A DNA stretch of 64,000 nt from Glebionis coronaria (taxonomy: Eukaryota; Streptophyta; Magnoliopsida; Asterales; Asteraceae), in assembly GCA_025667525.1 (NCBI GenBank), contig CM046880.1:593749895-593813894 (forward strand), read 5' to 3'. Each line of letters opens with the position of its first letter. Positions within the stretch are counted from its first letter, which is position 1. Below, one piece after another: positions 23,933-35,960 of the stretch. Below the pieces are notes generated by a model. It had not been told where the DNA came from. It made no database searches and saw only the letters and a program-made list of their open reading frames with translations. The position numbers and the translations under genes are program-made.

Positions 23933-24263
23933 TGTAGAATCTTGATAACCTATTAATCTATGAAGGGGTTGATGATTTCTAGAGAGAGAAACTAGAGAGA
24001 TAAAGTGAGAGAAAACTATGTGTTATTTTATTCAAATGAAAACAAGAAATGTTCAACAACCAACCCCTTTCCAAGGAGGAAAGGGGTATTTATACTTCCA
24101 AGTCACTAATGGACTTGGGCCGGCCCATGACAAGCCGATGGACCGGTTCTTACTTAACTAAATAAGTAACTATTAACTATTTGTTAACTACGAGCTATTA
24201 CAACATAAATAATATTGTGGAGTGACCGATACTTCTAATATACGTAAAAACGTATTTCTAACA
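23933..24263 (-). repeat. E2 3' LTR (331 bp)
   Basis: Pairs with 41596-41925. The complement starts TGTTAGAAATACG. The adjoining polypurine tract is at 24264-24276 (complement TTAGGGGGAGAT). Confidence 0.95.
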
Positions 24264-26567
24264 ATCTCCCCCTAAGGGAGGTCACTCCATGTTACAAAGT
24301 TCTAAACCTAGCATACTATACTAAGTCTTCGTTCTTTAGCTCGTAGTCTTTTCTTCTTTTCTTTCTTTTGTTGTGAGTATGTTGGTTTGATCTTTTAGGC
24401 TTTGGCTTGAGAGCATTGTTCTTTTGCCTTTCACGTGCGATCTTTGCCTTCTTGTGAATTTTGCCTCCTCGTGACTCCATGTTCCACACACTTATGTCTT
24501 TTTGTTGAATTCTCGAAAGTTTCAGAGTTTGGTACAGCGGAAGACTTCATTTTGTACTTTCTTGAATTTTTGCTGAACTTTGATGCAGAAAAACATAAGT
24601 ATGTGGAAACGACTTCTACAGGTACACCGCAACACCACCGTCTTCACTGGTAGACAGCAACGCCACCGTCTTCAACAGGTACACAGCAACGCCACCGTCT
24701 TTAACAGGTACACAGCAACGACACGAATAAAATGGCTTTGAACATTTTATTCTAATTCGGTAGCATTTTACCTCCGGTCGGTGAAGACCGTTGGACGATA
24801 TTAGATATCGTACCCGTGACGGATAGTTTCAATTAAGTAACTTCCTGACAGGATTTCGCGGGTAAACCCGTTCTCTTTATTCGACCGTCCAAAGCTGACT
24901 GCGAACATAAAGAGTGAATCACTTGGATAAATTATTCTTGTGATTTGAAGCCGTCAATTCATGGAACCTGGAACAAGTGAATTTCAATTAAGATTTTCAC
25001 CATCGTTGCTTTCCAGTTGTCACGAGCTCAATTCATAAAGAATCTTGCGCGTCACCTACCAATTGCTGTTTGATGTTAACACTAGAAGGATTTCCACTCG
25101 TCACTGTGATCAATAGAGAGTCACTCTGAGTGTTCTGGCAAGATCATATGATAATGCGTAGAGGCCTGGAACGAGTTTAAGTTCAATTAAGAATTAAACC
25201 ACTGTTTCTTTCCAGTTTTTCACAAGATTGGTTCTAAAAGAACCGCACGTGTAACCTACCATGAGCTTGTTTGATGTTGGCTCAAGCAGGATTTCCATCT
25301 TCATTGTAATACTTGCGTATTACTCGGATGTTCTGGCAATATTACAGGAATACTGCGTAGGACTCATGAAAATCTCTTACTTTTCACAGTGTGTGAGAAA
25401 GCAAGGAATAAATGGAAAGTGTCCTAATGAGACTTTTGATGATCTCTTGGCTCTAGACTCGATTGTGCGTTTTGATTTAGTGAGCGATGGCTGGAGAGGA
25501 GTGCCACCTTTTCAATACCAGTCTATTCGGAGTGAATAAACCAATAGATAACGTGTTGATCTCCGTGTGATTAAAACAAATACCTTTTGAGAGATATTTG
25601 AGTTAGCTGGGAAGGGTTGTGCATTGCATCACTGGGTCCATGACGTCTTTCTTCAATATCAAGAATCATTAACAAAAATGATCTCAATAGCATATGTATT
25701 GACCCGGTTTCTGCCTAAAGTTGTAAGGAGGGCTTCTTTCTTTACACCCTTTATCTTTACAATTCTTTTTCATTCTTCAACCCCTTCAATGCTTACCAAT
25801 ACGTCATCACTAGCACCTTGTTGTGATTGTTCCAGTGCTAGCTTAAGTACTTGGTCGGCATTCAACTACGTTCACATTCTTTCTCCATCTTTCCTAGGAC
25901 TTCTAATTCTATCTAGGGAATTGTCCTTGGGAAGATTCCATCGGCTCTGATGAATCATTGGACTAAACCTATTCCTACCACCCTTTTGTCACCACATTCG
26001 TCGTGAATTAAGCGTGTTTTGGGAAGGAATTGCCACCATGAAAAATCATTGAAAAATCACCTAAAGTGCTTGTGATATTGAAATCAAAAGTTTCGTACCT
26101 TAGGTGTTTTTGATCATCAAAAACGCTCCCCCTTAACACGTGCTTTACACATATTAAGTTAGATAATCGTTAAGTCTTTTTCATCTTTTAGCCAAGTATC
26201 ATTTAAGTCTCCTTAATCCCATTTTCTCCCCTTATCCAAAATGTTAACCATTAATATTTGGGATATTGAATGGATTAACCGGTCTTTGGGTAAAAATGAA
26301 ATCGATGTTTGGCCATAGAACATGTTAATGCTCCCCCTTAAATTAATAAGGGATATTTGTAGTGCTTTAGTATGATATATTTTGAAAGATTTAGAATCTC
26401 GTGAGAAATTCTTGAAAAATTATCATACTTTAACACTACATCAAGCCGCAAAAGCACAATATTCACAAATATACATATTCACAATTGAAAACCAATATAA
26501 AGTGGACCTGAAATGTACGACCCATTAGATGGATCGTTGTAGTAGCTTGTGGTGCACTAAATATGGT
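24264..26567. other. E2 3' spacer: tandem duplications and extra purine tracts
   Basis: No reliable coding signal. Three to four 29-bp repeats (GGTACACAGCAACGCCACCG) lie at about 24618-24722. An imperfect direct duplication of about 205 bp (about 24963-25165 and 25166-25372) shares 'tttgatgtt', 'aggatttcca' and 'tgttctggcaa'. Purine-tract-like GGGGGAGC copies are at 26126 and 26333 (complement). Such 3' spacer structure fits Sireviruses. Confidence 0.65.
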
Positions 26568-29500
26568 CTACCACCAACGAATCTTGATCACATACTTCGC
26601 CATCTGCCGATAACCCTGATGCCAATCCTCAGTCATCTCTGGTAAAGTCCCACCGGAATTGAGATGATCCAACTTTCCTCTGACGTAGATGAGAGTCCCA
26701 TCACTGTACTTATAAAGCTCACCCACCCTCATAAACTTCATTAACCCTCGACTGTTCAAGTAGAAAATCCCATAATTCGGAACAGAAATGCCGGTATAGG
26801 GACATCTGTTGACATGTTGAGGTAACACTTGATTCACTGGACGGGTTAGGTTAAGCTTCCTTTGGTAACTTTCGACTCCCAACTGAAGATCTTCAACTCG
26901 TTTCTTGATAACAACGCTTCGTGTGAACATACGAAGTGCTGTATTCAAGGCAATGAGATCTTCACGAGGAATATGTGTGAGTTGATCACGGGTCATCAGA
27001 AGCAACATATCTTCGATATCCTCAAGGCGAATGATAGAAAAATCTCCTTGCTGAATTTTGTATTCTCTGTCATCCTCCCTTTTTAAACGAATCTCCGTCA
27101 CATGATAATAGCCATTCTTGGCTTCAGTTTTCAGCCCTAAAATACTGGAGATGCGGATATCAGATCTAACATTGCTTCCTGAATTGACTAAGCAGCAACC
27201 CCTGTACGCCCTTCGGACTCGTTCGTCCCAATGAGATGCACCTATAACAGCATACATATCATAATTACGATTTACCTTTGGGACCTAGAGTCGGTTTACC
27301 TTTTCCTCGATAAAGGGTATTGTCCCCCAGTTGGCAGCTTTCAGCAAGGTCAGGGAGGTTGCGTACTTTGATGACCCCTTCAGAAGATACACAAGATCAT
27401 TGGTGACGAAGAAGTCAAGAGCAATCTGATTATCTTGAGAAGGATCAAGTGGAGGTGGAGCTCTTTCTGAGTCATGAAGACCTGGCCTTTGAACGGTATT
27501 CAGAGCTTTTAGGATCTCATCAGCATAATACTCGAACTCCATTCGGGTTAACCTGGTTTTGGTGCGAAGTCTTTTATCCTTTAGCGCTCTCTTCACCAAA
27601 GACGGAGTAACCGAAGTCTTATACTCATGAGCAAGAAATGCACACAAGTCAATCGGACTACGGATACGGAGATATAGGACATCTCTGTCAGCGTCCGTGA
27701 TTGGATCATATTAAGCTGCTGCCGTGATCCAAGCTTGTGGCGGTGCAGTCTCGTCAATCTCCAACGTGTCTGCCCAGTCCCGTGTGCTTGATTCAGGAAC
27801 AATAGATTGTGGTTCTTGTTGTAGAGGAGTGGAAATGTGAACATCTGCTCGTTCTGATTCAGGCATCTCAGCGGTGTCATGAACGGGTGAGTGTTGTGCA
27901 GCTTCAGGTTCAGTTACCGATTCTGCAATCACAGGAGCAACAACAACAGAACTAACAGGGTTAGTTGTAACAGGTATAGATACAGCGATAGATGTACCGG
28001 GAATCGATGACGCTGTAGTAGCATTCACATCGTGGCGCCACTTGGATCGTCTTGATTCCGTTGAGGTGGATTGTTCCTTCTGCTTAGCATCTTTCTTGGA
28101 CTTGGTTCCAGACTTAGCAGGTTTCTTTGAGCTGGCAACCTTATCCCCCTTTTCGGGCTGTTCACCCCCATCATCATCTTCATCGCTATCCTCGTTGCTC
28201 CCTTTAGCACTCTCCTCATTACCATCACCACCATCATTACCATCATCATCATCATCATTATCCTCATCATCATCACCATCCTCATCATCATCACCATCTT
28301 CGTCATCGTCATCATCCTTTTCTTCTTCTTCTTCTTCTCCACCTTCTTCTTCACCAGTACCCTCTTCTTCTTCACTTTCTCCCCTTTCTTCCTCAGGCAG
28401 AATGTGGTATGGTACCACACTTCCAAACGTTTTAAATAACCTATCATCCTCCATGATAGCGTCATTCAGGGATTTGTAAAGAGCTCGTTGGATCCTAGAT
28501 TTATCAAACGATCCAAGTTCCCTCATACGAGCTTTGAGGATCTTCTTTAATTCAAAATCCGTCAAGTCATAAGCAATTTTGTAGGCGGATTCAGTAGGAT
28601 TGGATGACTTGATCATCAAATTATCTGCCGCGAGTGTCTTCAACTCATCACGCAGTTTTGGCATAATAGATTCAACGGATTCTTTTACTCTCTCTTCAAC
28701 AGAAGCTTCAAGTGCTTCTTTCTGCTCCTTGTATCTATCCCTCATCGCTTGAAGTCTAGTGATACGTGCAGCATGCTTATCAGCCTCAGCCTGCTTAACC
28801 TAAGCTAGTTCTTCTGCATGTGCTTTTCGAGTCAACTCCATCTCTACAACAAACTTAGCAAGCATCTCTTCTTGTGCTTTCTTGGATGCTTCTTCACTTT
28901 GAACTCGTCTATGTAGCTCTTGGCGAAGTTCATCCATCTCTCTTTTGTGATTATCCGTATGTTTATCCAACATTTCGGCCATCACCAATGCAGCCATTGT
29001 AGACGTTGCAGAGCTGCTCTGGGTTGAGTGAAGAGGCTCGGTTGTTACTACGATACTAAGGTTGGGAGTTATTGGTGGTGGAAGGAATGGTGTTGAAGCC
29101 GGTCTGGTTGGTAAGGGTTGTATTGGTGGAGGTTGAGTTGCTAAAGGTTGAGTTACTAACGGTTGAGTAGACACCATGATTGTAGGAGCACCGGACTCCT
29201 TTTCAACACTTGCTGAAACAGGGATTGATGGCTCCTTCGAAGTAAAATACCGCAGGTGACCCAAACTCATCAATATCCTCTGGCTCCTCGTACTCTTCTT
29301 CAATATTTATCCTTGCACCTGAACCACTACCGCCCGTATCTTTCCTACTCCTTTCAATAGCTATCTTCATCATTTTCCTTTCAGCCTTGTCAAGAGTGGG
29401 ATCAACAACATCTTCTTCGTCACGTAGAACTAACTCATCAGCCTTACCCTTTCCCTTCTTAACCTCAGTCTTCTTCTTCTTGGTATCGGGTTCAGGTAAA

Positions 29501-30450
29501 GCAGCTGGTTGCTTGCGTTTACCTTTACTCTTGACCGTAGTAGACGAGTCTTCTCCAGTCTGAAGGTTTGCTTTTAGCTTCTTGATTTCTAGTTGCAGTA
29601 GTTTGTAATCAGCAGAACCTTTAATTCTATCCGTCAGAAGGTAATCGGGAACAGGACCAGGAATCACACCAGCAGAAGGTCCTTCATGCCTTAGATCTAC
29701 CGTATGATCAGCTTCTTCGGTGTGATGACGACTTGCTGCATGCCTATCAATAGTGAGATCATTCTTCATACAATAGTTGATGATAAGCTTGATAAACCGA
29801 GGGTAAGCAAAGAAATTAGTCTTCAACTTCTTGTTTTGGAAGAGTTGAAAGGTGAATTCTTCCCATAACAATAAAGCATAATCTGCATTTGCGCCTTTGT
29901 ACATCCCATAGAAGATGTTCATTATTGGACTGCGCAAAGCATCATGCCCACTTGTTTTCGGTGTAAGACATCTACTGAGAATACCCAACATTGCTCTCCA
30001 AGGTTGTCCTACTTTAGCAGTGGTAAACTCAGACGCAACTCGAATGTCAGGACATCCAAGAGCATCGAACAGCTCCATGAGTTCGTCTTTGGTAGGATCC
30101 TTCGAAAATGACATGCCTTTGGGTGTATCCCGAATGCCAAATATCTTACGGAAGTCTGAAACCTTAAGTGTCTGCTGCTTGTTGTCGAGAGTGAAGGTGA
30201 TCTTGTTTGAAGTGATTTCCTTGGTAGCCCAGAACTCATACATATAATCATAAGGCACCGAGGCAGTACTTCTTAAGGCATTCTTGAAATGAGATTGATC
30301 AAGGATTGCTATGGCGACTTTAAAACCATGGTGAGTGGATTTTGAGACTTGCTTCAGCCGGTAATTGTTTGGTATGAACTTGAGGGTTTGTGCTTCAGCA
30401 ATTGCGGCTGCTCTAGAGTCTTGGATAGCTTGTACTGTTGGATTAGTCAT
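26568..30450 (-). pseudogene. E2 additional ORF (plant transposon-protein-like), broken
   Basis: About 1,290 codons downstream of and sense to pol. The N-terminal domain (MTNPTVQAIQDSRAAAIAEA, EFWATKEI, ILSRCLTPKTSGHDA, FFAYPRFIKLII) has the same landmarks as the E1 extra ORF. It is followed by a lysine-rich part with KGKRKQ and KKKKTEVKKGKGK, a proline/threonine section, a coiled coil, and a strongly acidic tract (runs of D/E, 28140-28380 region). The C-terminal domain has GVESYQRKLNLTRP and KFMRVGELYKYSDGTL. One frameshift near 29260 and three in-frame stops (28800, 27711, 27285) interrupt it, so this copy is dead. Function unknown; the basic segments suggest nuclear targeting or nucleic-acid binding. 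Confidence 0.75.
28140..28380 (-). repeat. Acidic trinucleotide tract inside the E2 additional ORF
   Basis: Repeated GAT/GAC/GAA/GAG codons give almost uninterrupted Asp/Glu over about 80 residues. Such tracts arise by slippage and can act as acidic, disordered regions. Confidence 0.85.
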
Positions 30451-30593
30451 TGTATCTGCTTAAGATAAGACATGAAAGGTTGATGCACAAAAATATATAG
30501 ATATGTATCATTATTACTTCTAAGCATAACACATTTCATAACATAATCCAACAAGTACTTATAGGCAAACACTATTAATCAAGCAACTCTTCA

Positions 30594-31200
30594 TCCGGAA
30601 CTTTCCTTCATTCGTAACTATTCATTCGGAAATCCTTCATTCGGAAGTTCTTCATTCGGAAGTTCTTCATTCGGAAGTTCTTCATTCGGAACTTCTTCAT
30701 TCGGAACTTCTTCATTCGGAAGTTCTTCATTCGGAACTTCTTCATTCGGAACTTCCTTCATTCGGAACTTCTTCATTCGGAAGTTCTTCATTCGGAACTT
30801 CTTCATTCAGAAGTTCTTCATTCGGAACTTCTTCATTCGGAAGTTCTTTATTCGGAACTTCTTCATTCGGAAGTTCTTCATTCGGAAGTTCTTCATTCGG
30901 AAGTTCTTCATTCGGAACTTCTTCTTTCGGAAGTTCTTCATTCGGAACTTCTTTCATTCGGAAGTTTTTCATTCGGAACTTCTTCATTCGGAAGTTCTTC
31001 ATTCGGAACTTCTTCATTCGGAAGTCCTTCATTCGGAACTTCCTTCATTCGGAAGTCCTTCATTCGGAACTTCCTTCATTCGGAAGTCCTTCATTCGGAA
31101 CTTCCTTCATTCGGAAGTTCGTTCGGAACATTCCTTCATTCGGAAGTTTTTCAGAAAATTCCTTCATTCCGAAGTTTTTATCCAAGTTCATCCGGAACTT
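30594..31200 (-). repeat. E2 CGGAA minisatellite 2 (15-bp unit), before the additional ORF
   Basis: About 37 copies of a 15-bp unit, TTCATTCGGAAGTTC or TTCATTCGGAACTTC, with g and c forms interspersed. On the element strand it stays open and encodes pentapeptide repeats NEELP/NEEVP/NEEVPN. It ends about 150 bp before the additional ORF start at 30450. Confidence 0.92.
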
Positions 31201-32492
31201 TACAAACACACTTATGAAAGATTATTCTAGTCGCGTTTGTGAGTTCTAAGGTAATCTAAAGTAACACAACATCATCTAATGCTATTCCGCATAAAACCCA
31301 TCAAAACCCTAATTGATTATCCCTAAATTAAGGCAGACAAACCCTAATTAGATAATTTTAATTCAAACGAATTACTTTAGTAGAATTCAATGAATTAGGC
31401 GAATTAATAAGTTAAAGATTTGATGTTATTACCTTTAAGATCGAAGGAAATGGATTGGATGATTAAAATGAGATTTGAAAAAGCTTGTGTGTGTTTAAGT
31501 GTGTGTTAATGGCGGTAGAGAGAAAGAAACAGTGAATGAAAAACGGGGGGATGGGTTTTGGTTTGACTTAGGTCAATTTTTTGACAAATTTCCCAAGTTG
31601 TCACTTAAGCCCCTAAGTTTTCACTCATTTTCCTTTTTGGTTTATTACTTTTCATTTTTCTTAACCATTGTTAGACTTAGCCACTATTAACTTTCACACA
31701 ACTTAGCAATCGCAACCTAAGTCTCCAAAATCTAAAGCAAGTCCTATCACATTGAACGAGCCCAAGTCATTTTCTAAAGCAATACCACTCATTTACCATT
31801 TAGCCATTAATTTTCCACAATCACTTTTGAAAATCAATTTAATGACGAAGATGATTTAATATTTTCTCCCCCTTAAACGATGACCCTTTTCTATTTAAAG
31901 AGCTGTAGTCATTGTTTAAAGAGTCAAATATTGATGAAAACATTTCCAATTAATGTCTTGAAAAAGATTGATTCGTTGTGTCAATAAGATTTCTCTTATT
32001 TTGACAAATTAATGCACTGAGACGTACACTAATTTGTGTTAGACCAAGTTATAAAGTAAACTTGATCCCTTTGCATGATTTGGCTTGTAAATCATGCCCG
32101 AGAAAATTAATTCCCGTTGTGAGCCAACGTTTTCCAAGGAAATGCGTGACTTTAATATGAAAACCGGGTTGCAGTCTGAAATAACTACAAGCCATGATGG
32201 GCATGTTTTAAATTTGTACAACTTTTATACGGACTCTATTTATGGCACCGTGTCAATATTGATCGACATTTCTAAGGCCGTAAATATTACCGTACTAAAA
32301 GACATGCCCGTTTTTAAAAACGAAAAATATTTTTGGTTTTTCTGGATTTTATAATTTTTATGGTTTTTGTCGGTTTTATATTTTTTATGGTTTTTCTTGG
32401 TTTTATATTTTTGTATTTTCTTTTTGAGGTTTATATATATACGATAATATACATGATCACGAACAAAGGATACTCTGAATAGTTTACCACCA
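31201..32492. other. E2 spacer between pol and minisatellite 2
   Basis: AT-rich and non-coding. It contains a polypurine-tract copy at 31866-31878 (complement TTTAAGGGGGAGAA) identical in core to the one at the 3' LTR, suggesting an ancestral 3' end upstream of the additional ORF. Confidence 0.55.
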
Positions 32493-35400
32493 CTATCCAG
32501 CTGATTCTTCTGCCAACTCTTTGAGAGTCGCTGGAGTGAATAATTTCATGCCAAGTTTGTCGATCAAAAACTCGATTCGTCCTCGATCTAAGGCTTTGGT
32601 GAACATATCCGCCAGCTGATACTCAGTAGTGACAAAATACAGCTCGATCACTCCGTTCTCCACCTGCTCCTTAATGAAATGGTAGCGAATGTCTATGTGC
32701 TTGGCCCGGGAGTGTTGAACATAGTTGTAGCAAAGGGCAATGGCGCTCTTGTTATCACAATACATCGGGATTTTGTTAAATCCAAGACCGTAGTCAGTTA
32801 ATTGTGATCTCATCCAAAGGACTTGAGCACAACAACCAGACATGGCGATGTATTCAGCCTCCGTGCTAGAAATTGCAGCGCTTTTCTGCCTTTTTGAAGA
32901 CCAACTGATCAATCTATCTCCAAGGAGTTGCACAGATCCAGAAGTGCTACGCCTCGTGTCTTGACACCCAGCATGATCGGCATCTGCGTATGATATTATA
33001 GCAATAGAGGAATCTTTCGGATACCATAGACCACGATGAAGTGTTCCTTTTAGATACCGAAAGATCCTTTTAACAACATGTAGGTGCTTTTCGGTAGGCC
33101 GAGCCTGATACCGGGCACACATGCATACAGCAAATTGCAAATCAGGCCTGCTAGCAGTCAGATACAGAAGGCTGCCGATCATCCCACAGTAAAGTTTTGG
33201 ATCGACAATAGTCCCATTCCTATCTTCATCTAACTTGGATTTCTCCACCATTGGAGTGTCCACGGGGTCACAATTTTCAAAGTTATATTTCTTTAAAGAT
33301 TCTAGAGCATATTTGGATTGATTAATAAAGATGCCTCTGGGATTCTGAGAAATCTGTAATCCTAAGAAAAATGAAAATTTTCCCATCATCGACATCTGAA
33401 AGCGTGTGGACATTATCTTCTCAAAGCGATTTGACAATTCTATGTTAGTGGCAGCAAATATTATATCATCAACATAAATTTGTACCAGAATCATGTCGTT
33501 GCCTTCCTTGAGAGTGAATAGAGTGGGGTCCACCTTGCCTTTGGAGAAGCCTTCCGAAATGAGATATGTTGAGAGGAGATCGTACCACGCGCGTGGAGCT
33601 TGTTTCAACCCATAGAGAGCCTTCTTAAGCTTGTACACATGATTAGGAAACTCCGTGCTAACGAACCCATCCGGTTGACTAACATAGACTTCTTCCCTTA
33701 GTTCACCGTTCAAAAATGCCGTCTTCACATCCATTTGATAGACGATCATGTTCATATGAGCAGCATACGCAAGGAATAGTCTAATCGCCTCCAATCTAGC
33801 CACAGGAGCAAAAGATTCTTCAAAGTCTATACCCAAGGCTTGTTTATATCCTCTAGCAACCAATCTAGCCTTATTTTTCAATACTGCACCCATCTCATCA
33901 AGTTTAACCTTATAAACCCATAACAAAGTAAGGATGTTAACCTTGTAAGGGAGAGGAACTAATTCCCATACTTCAAGTCTTTGGAATTCATTTAGTTCCT
34001 CCTGCATGGCTTCAATCCAAGATGATTGAGTCATAGCCTGCTGCCAATTTTTAGGTTCAACTTCAGAGAGAAATGCATCAAAGTAGCAATAGAGTGCATT
34101 CTCTTGTAATTGATGGCGTGTAGAGACTGGTCGATCTAGATCTCCAATGACATTCCTAATTGGGTGATCTTTTGTCCATTTGGTGCTATGATTTTCAATC
34201 CTAGGTGGTCTAGAGTGAACAATAGAAGGAGCTTCTTCTGAGGTAGACGCGGCTGAAGGGTTTTCAGGTATCGCTACACCAGAGAAAGGAAGCTCTTGCA
34301 GGTGAGCATATTCCAAGTCGTGATCAATAGAATCCTCTTCCACATCATTAGGCACAAGTAGGGGTGACGATTCCGGTGTAGTTTGAGAATCACTTGGTGA
34401 AGGTGCATCCGGTTCAATGTTAATTGAGGATGCATTAGATAAAGCTTCATTAGCTTGAGCAACAACTTCAGGGATTGGAGCTATCACTACAGGTGCTGGA
34501 ACTTCATCATTCGGGGGATCAAAGAATTCATCAAACAACGGTTGAAACAGTTTATCCCACTCGGGCCTTGTTGGTGGTAAAAATGATGTGGAAGTAGGAT
34601 TATTGTGAACTAATCCGGAACTAATAGCACCGGTTCCCATCTCATGAAGCGCGGGTTCAGAGCTGTGTTGCCCAGAAGCCATCGCTGTCAGCTCATCGAA
34701 ATCTGCGTCCATAGTTTCTACAATCTTACCAAGACGACGGTTGTAAATTCGGTAGGCTTTCTTTGAGGGTGAGTAACCAATGAAAATACCTATATCGGCT
34801 TTTGGTTGAAGCTTGCCCAAGTTCTCACTATTAATGTTTGGATAACAAAGAGCACCAAACACATGAAAGAATGAAACATCGGGTTTACGATCATGTAGAA
34901 GCTCATAAGGTGTTTTTCCATGGCGTTTCCGAATGATAGAACGGTTTTGGGTGAAACATGCAGTAGATATCGCTTCTGCCCACAAGAAAAATGGAGCGTT
35001 CGCATAAATAAGCATAGTCCTAGCAGCTTCCATAAGCGTACGATTCCGTCTTTCAACGACACCGTTTTGTTGTGGAGTGCGTGCAGCGGATGTTTCATGT
35101 GAAATACCAACTCCTTCATAGTAATCACGCAGAGTCTGGTTGACGAACTCTGTTCCATTGTCTGTACGAATACGGCGGACAGTAGTGTTCAAACGTACCT
35201 GAATGAATTTCAGAAAAGTGATGATAGCCTTCGGTGCTTCATCCTTTGTACGTAAAAATCTTACCCATGTAAACCTGGAGAAATCATCCACGATAACGAG
35301 AATGAATTTCTTACCGCTCACACTTTCAGTTCTCATTGGCCTACAAAGATCCATATGCAAAAGATGAAGTTTTTCTTGATTGGTGTCTTCAGCTTTGGGC

Positions 35401-35960
35401 TTGTATGATTTCTTGGTACTTTTCCCCCTTGAACACGCGGAACATAAATGATCCTTGTGAAATTTGAGCTTTGGAAGACCACGAACTAATTCGTTTTTAG
35501 CCAGATGATTAATAGCATCAAAGTTGAGATGAGATAATCTGCGATGCCATAACCAAGACTTGGTCTTAGATGCTTTAGAGAGAAGACATACTGGAGAAGC
35601 GGCCATCATGTCTTGTAGGGACAACGTATAAAGATTTGCACCACGAGATCCCTTCAACAAGTCTTTTCCTTCCAAGTTGCGGATGAAACAAGTATGTTGT
35701 CGAAATGCAACCTCTAGGTTGGAATCACAAAACTGTCCTACTGAAAATAAGTTATGACCAAGACCTTCTACATAGTATACCCTTGAAATCGTAACGTTTC
35801 CAATCTGATATTCACCATACCCTATTATCTTTGCTATATGATCATTCCCGAATTTAACCGTACCAAGAAACTTGCTGACGAAATTTCGGAGCATCGAGCG
35901 ATCTCCGGTCATATGCTTTGAACAACCGGAGTCCAAATACCAGAGGATGATTTGGACCAC
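32493..35960 (-). CDS. E2 pol: protease, integrase, RT, RNase H (1,155 codons, open)
   Basis: One uninterrupted frame. Protease [10 protein letters not shown] near residues 11-20. Integrase zinc region [10 protein letters not shown]...CSAC, then core [17 protein letters not shown] and [11 protein letters not shown]; the usual LCGP is LCRP here. The integrase C-terminus has [12 protein letters not shown] and IFIGYS. RT has [35 protein letters not shown] and an intact YVDD ([10 protein letters not shown]). RNase H has [23 protein letters not shown] and HIDIRYHF. All catalytic residues I looked for are present, so this could supply activity if translated. It must be reached from gag through a frame change near 35955 and two stops. 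The listed start (GTG) is not a real start. Confidence 0.93.
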   Translation of the reverse strand: MVQIILWYLDSGCSKHMTGDRSMLRNFVSKFLGTVKFGNDHIAKIIGYGEYQIGNVTISRVYYVEGLGHNLFSVGQFCDSNLEVAFRQHTCFIRNLEGKDLLKGSRGANLYTLSLQDMMAASPVCLLSKASKTKSWLWHRRLSHLNFDAINHLAKNELVRGLPKLKFHKDHLCSACSRGKSTKKSYKPKAEDTNQEKLHLLHMDLCRPMRTESVSGKKFILVIVDDFSRFTWVRFLRTKDEAPKAIITFLKFIQVRLNTTVRRIRTDNGTEFVNQTLRDYYEGVGISHETSAARTPQQNGVVERRNRTLMEAARTMLIYANAPFFLWAEAISTACFTQNRSIIRKRHGKTPYELLHDRKPDVSFFHVFGALCYPNINSENLGKLQPKADIGIFIGYSPSKKAYRIYNRRLGKIVETMDADFDELTAMASGQHSSEPALHEMGTGAISSGLVHNNPTSTSFLPPTRPEWDKLFQPLFDEFFDPPNDEVPAPVVIAPIPEVVAQANEALSNASSINIEPDAPSPSDSQTTPESSPLLVPNDVEEDSIDHDLEYAHLQELPFSGVAIPENPSAASTSEEAPSIVHSRPPRIENHSTKWTKDHPIRNVIGDLDRPVSTRHQLQENALYCYFDAFLSEVEPKNWQQAMTQSSWIEAMQEELNEFQRLEVWELVPLPYKVNILTLLWVYKVKLDEMGAVLKNKARLVARGYKQALGIDFEESFAPVARLEAIRLFLAYAAHMNMIVYQMDVKTAFLNGELREEVYVSQPDGFVSTEFPNHVYKLKKALYGLKQAPRAWYDLLSTYLISEGFSKGKVDPTLFTLKEGNDMILVQIYVDDIIFAATNIELSNRFEKIMSTRFQMSMMGKFSFFLGLQISQNPRGIFINQSKYALESLKKYNFENCDPVDTPMVEKSKLDEDRNGTIVDPKLYCGMIGSLLYLTASRPDLQFAVCMCARYQARPTEKHLHVVKRIFRYLKGTLHRGLWYPKDSSIAIISYADADHAGCQDTRRSTSGSVQLLGDRLISWSSKRQKSAAISSTEAEYIAMSGCCAQVLWMRSQLTDYGLGFNKIPMYCDNKSAIALCYNYVQHSRAKHIDIRYHFIKEQVENGVIELYFVTTEYQLADMFTKALDRGRIEFLIDKLGMKLFTPATLKELAEESAG

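Noticed and set aside
25261..25950. Plus-strand ORFs in the E2 3' spacer
   Set aside because: They overlap the tandem duplication, run opposite to the element and show no domain or codon structure.
28025..28479. Long frames over the acidic tract in other frames (poly-Ser on plus, poly-Met on minus)
   Set aside because: Shadows of the GAT/GAC codon repeats of the additional ORF.
30594..31200. Centromeric satellite or CRISPR
   Set aside because: The 15-bp units lie wholly inside one LTR element and have no spacers.
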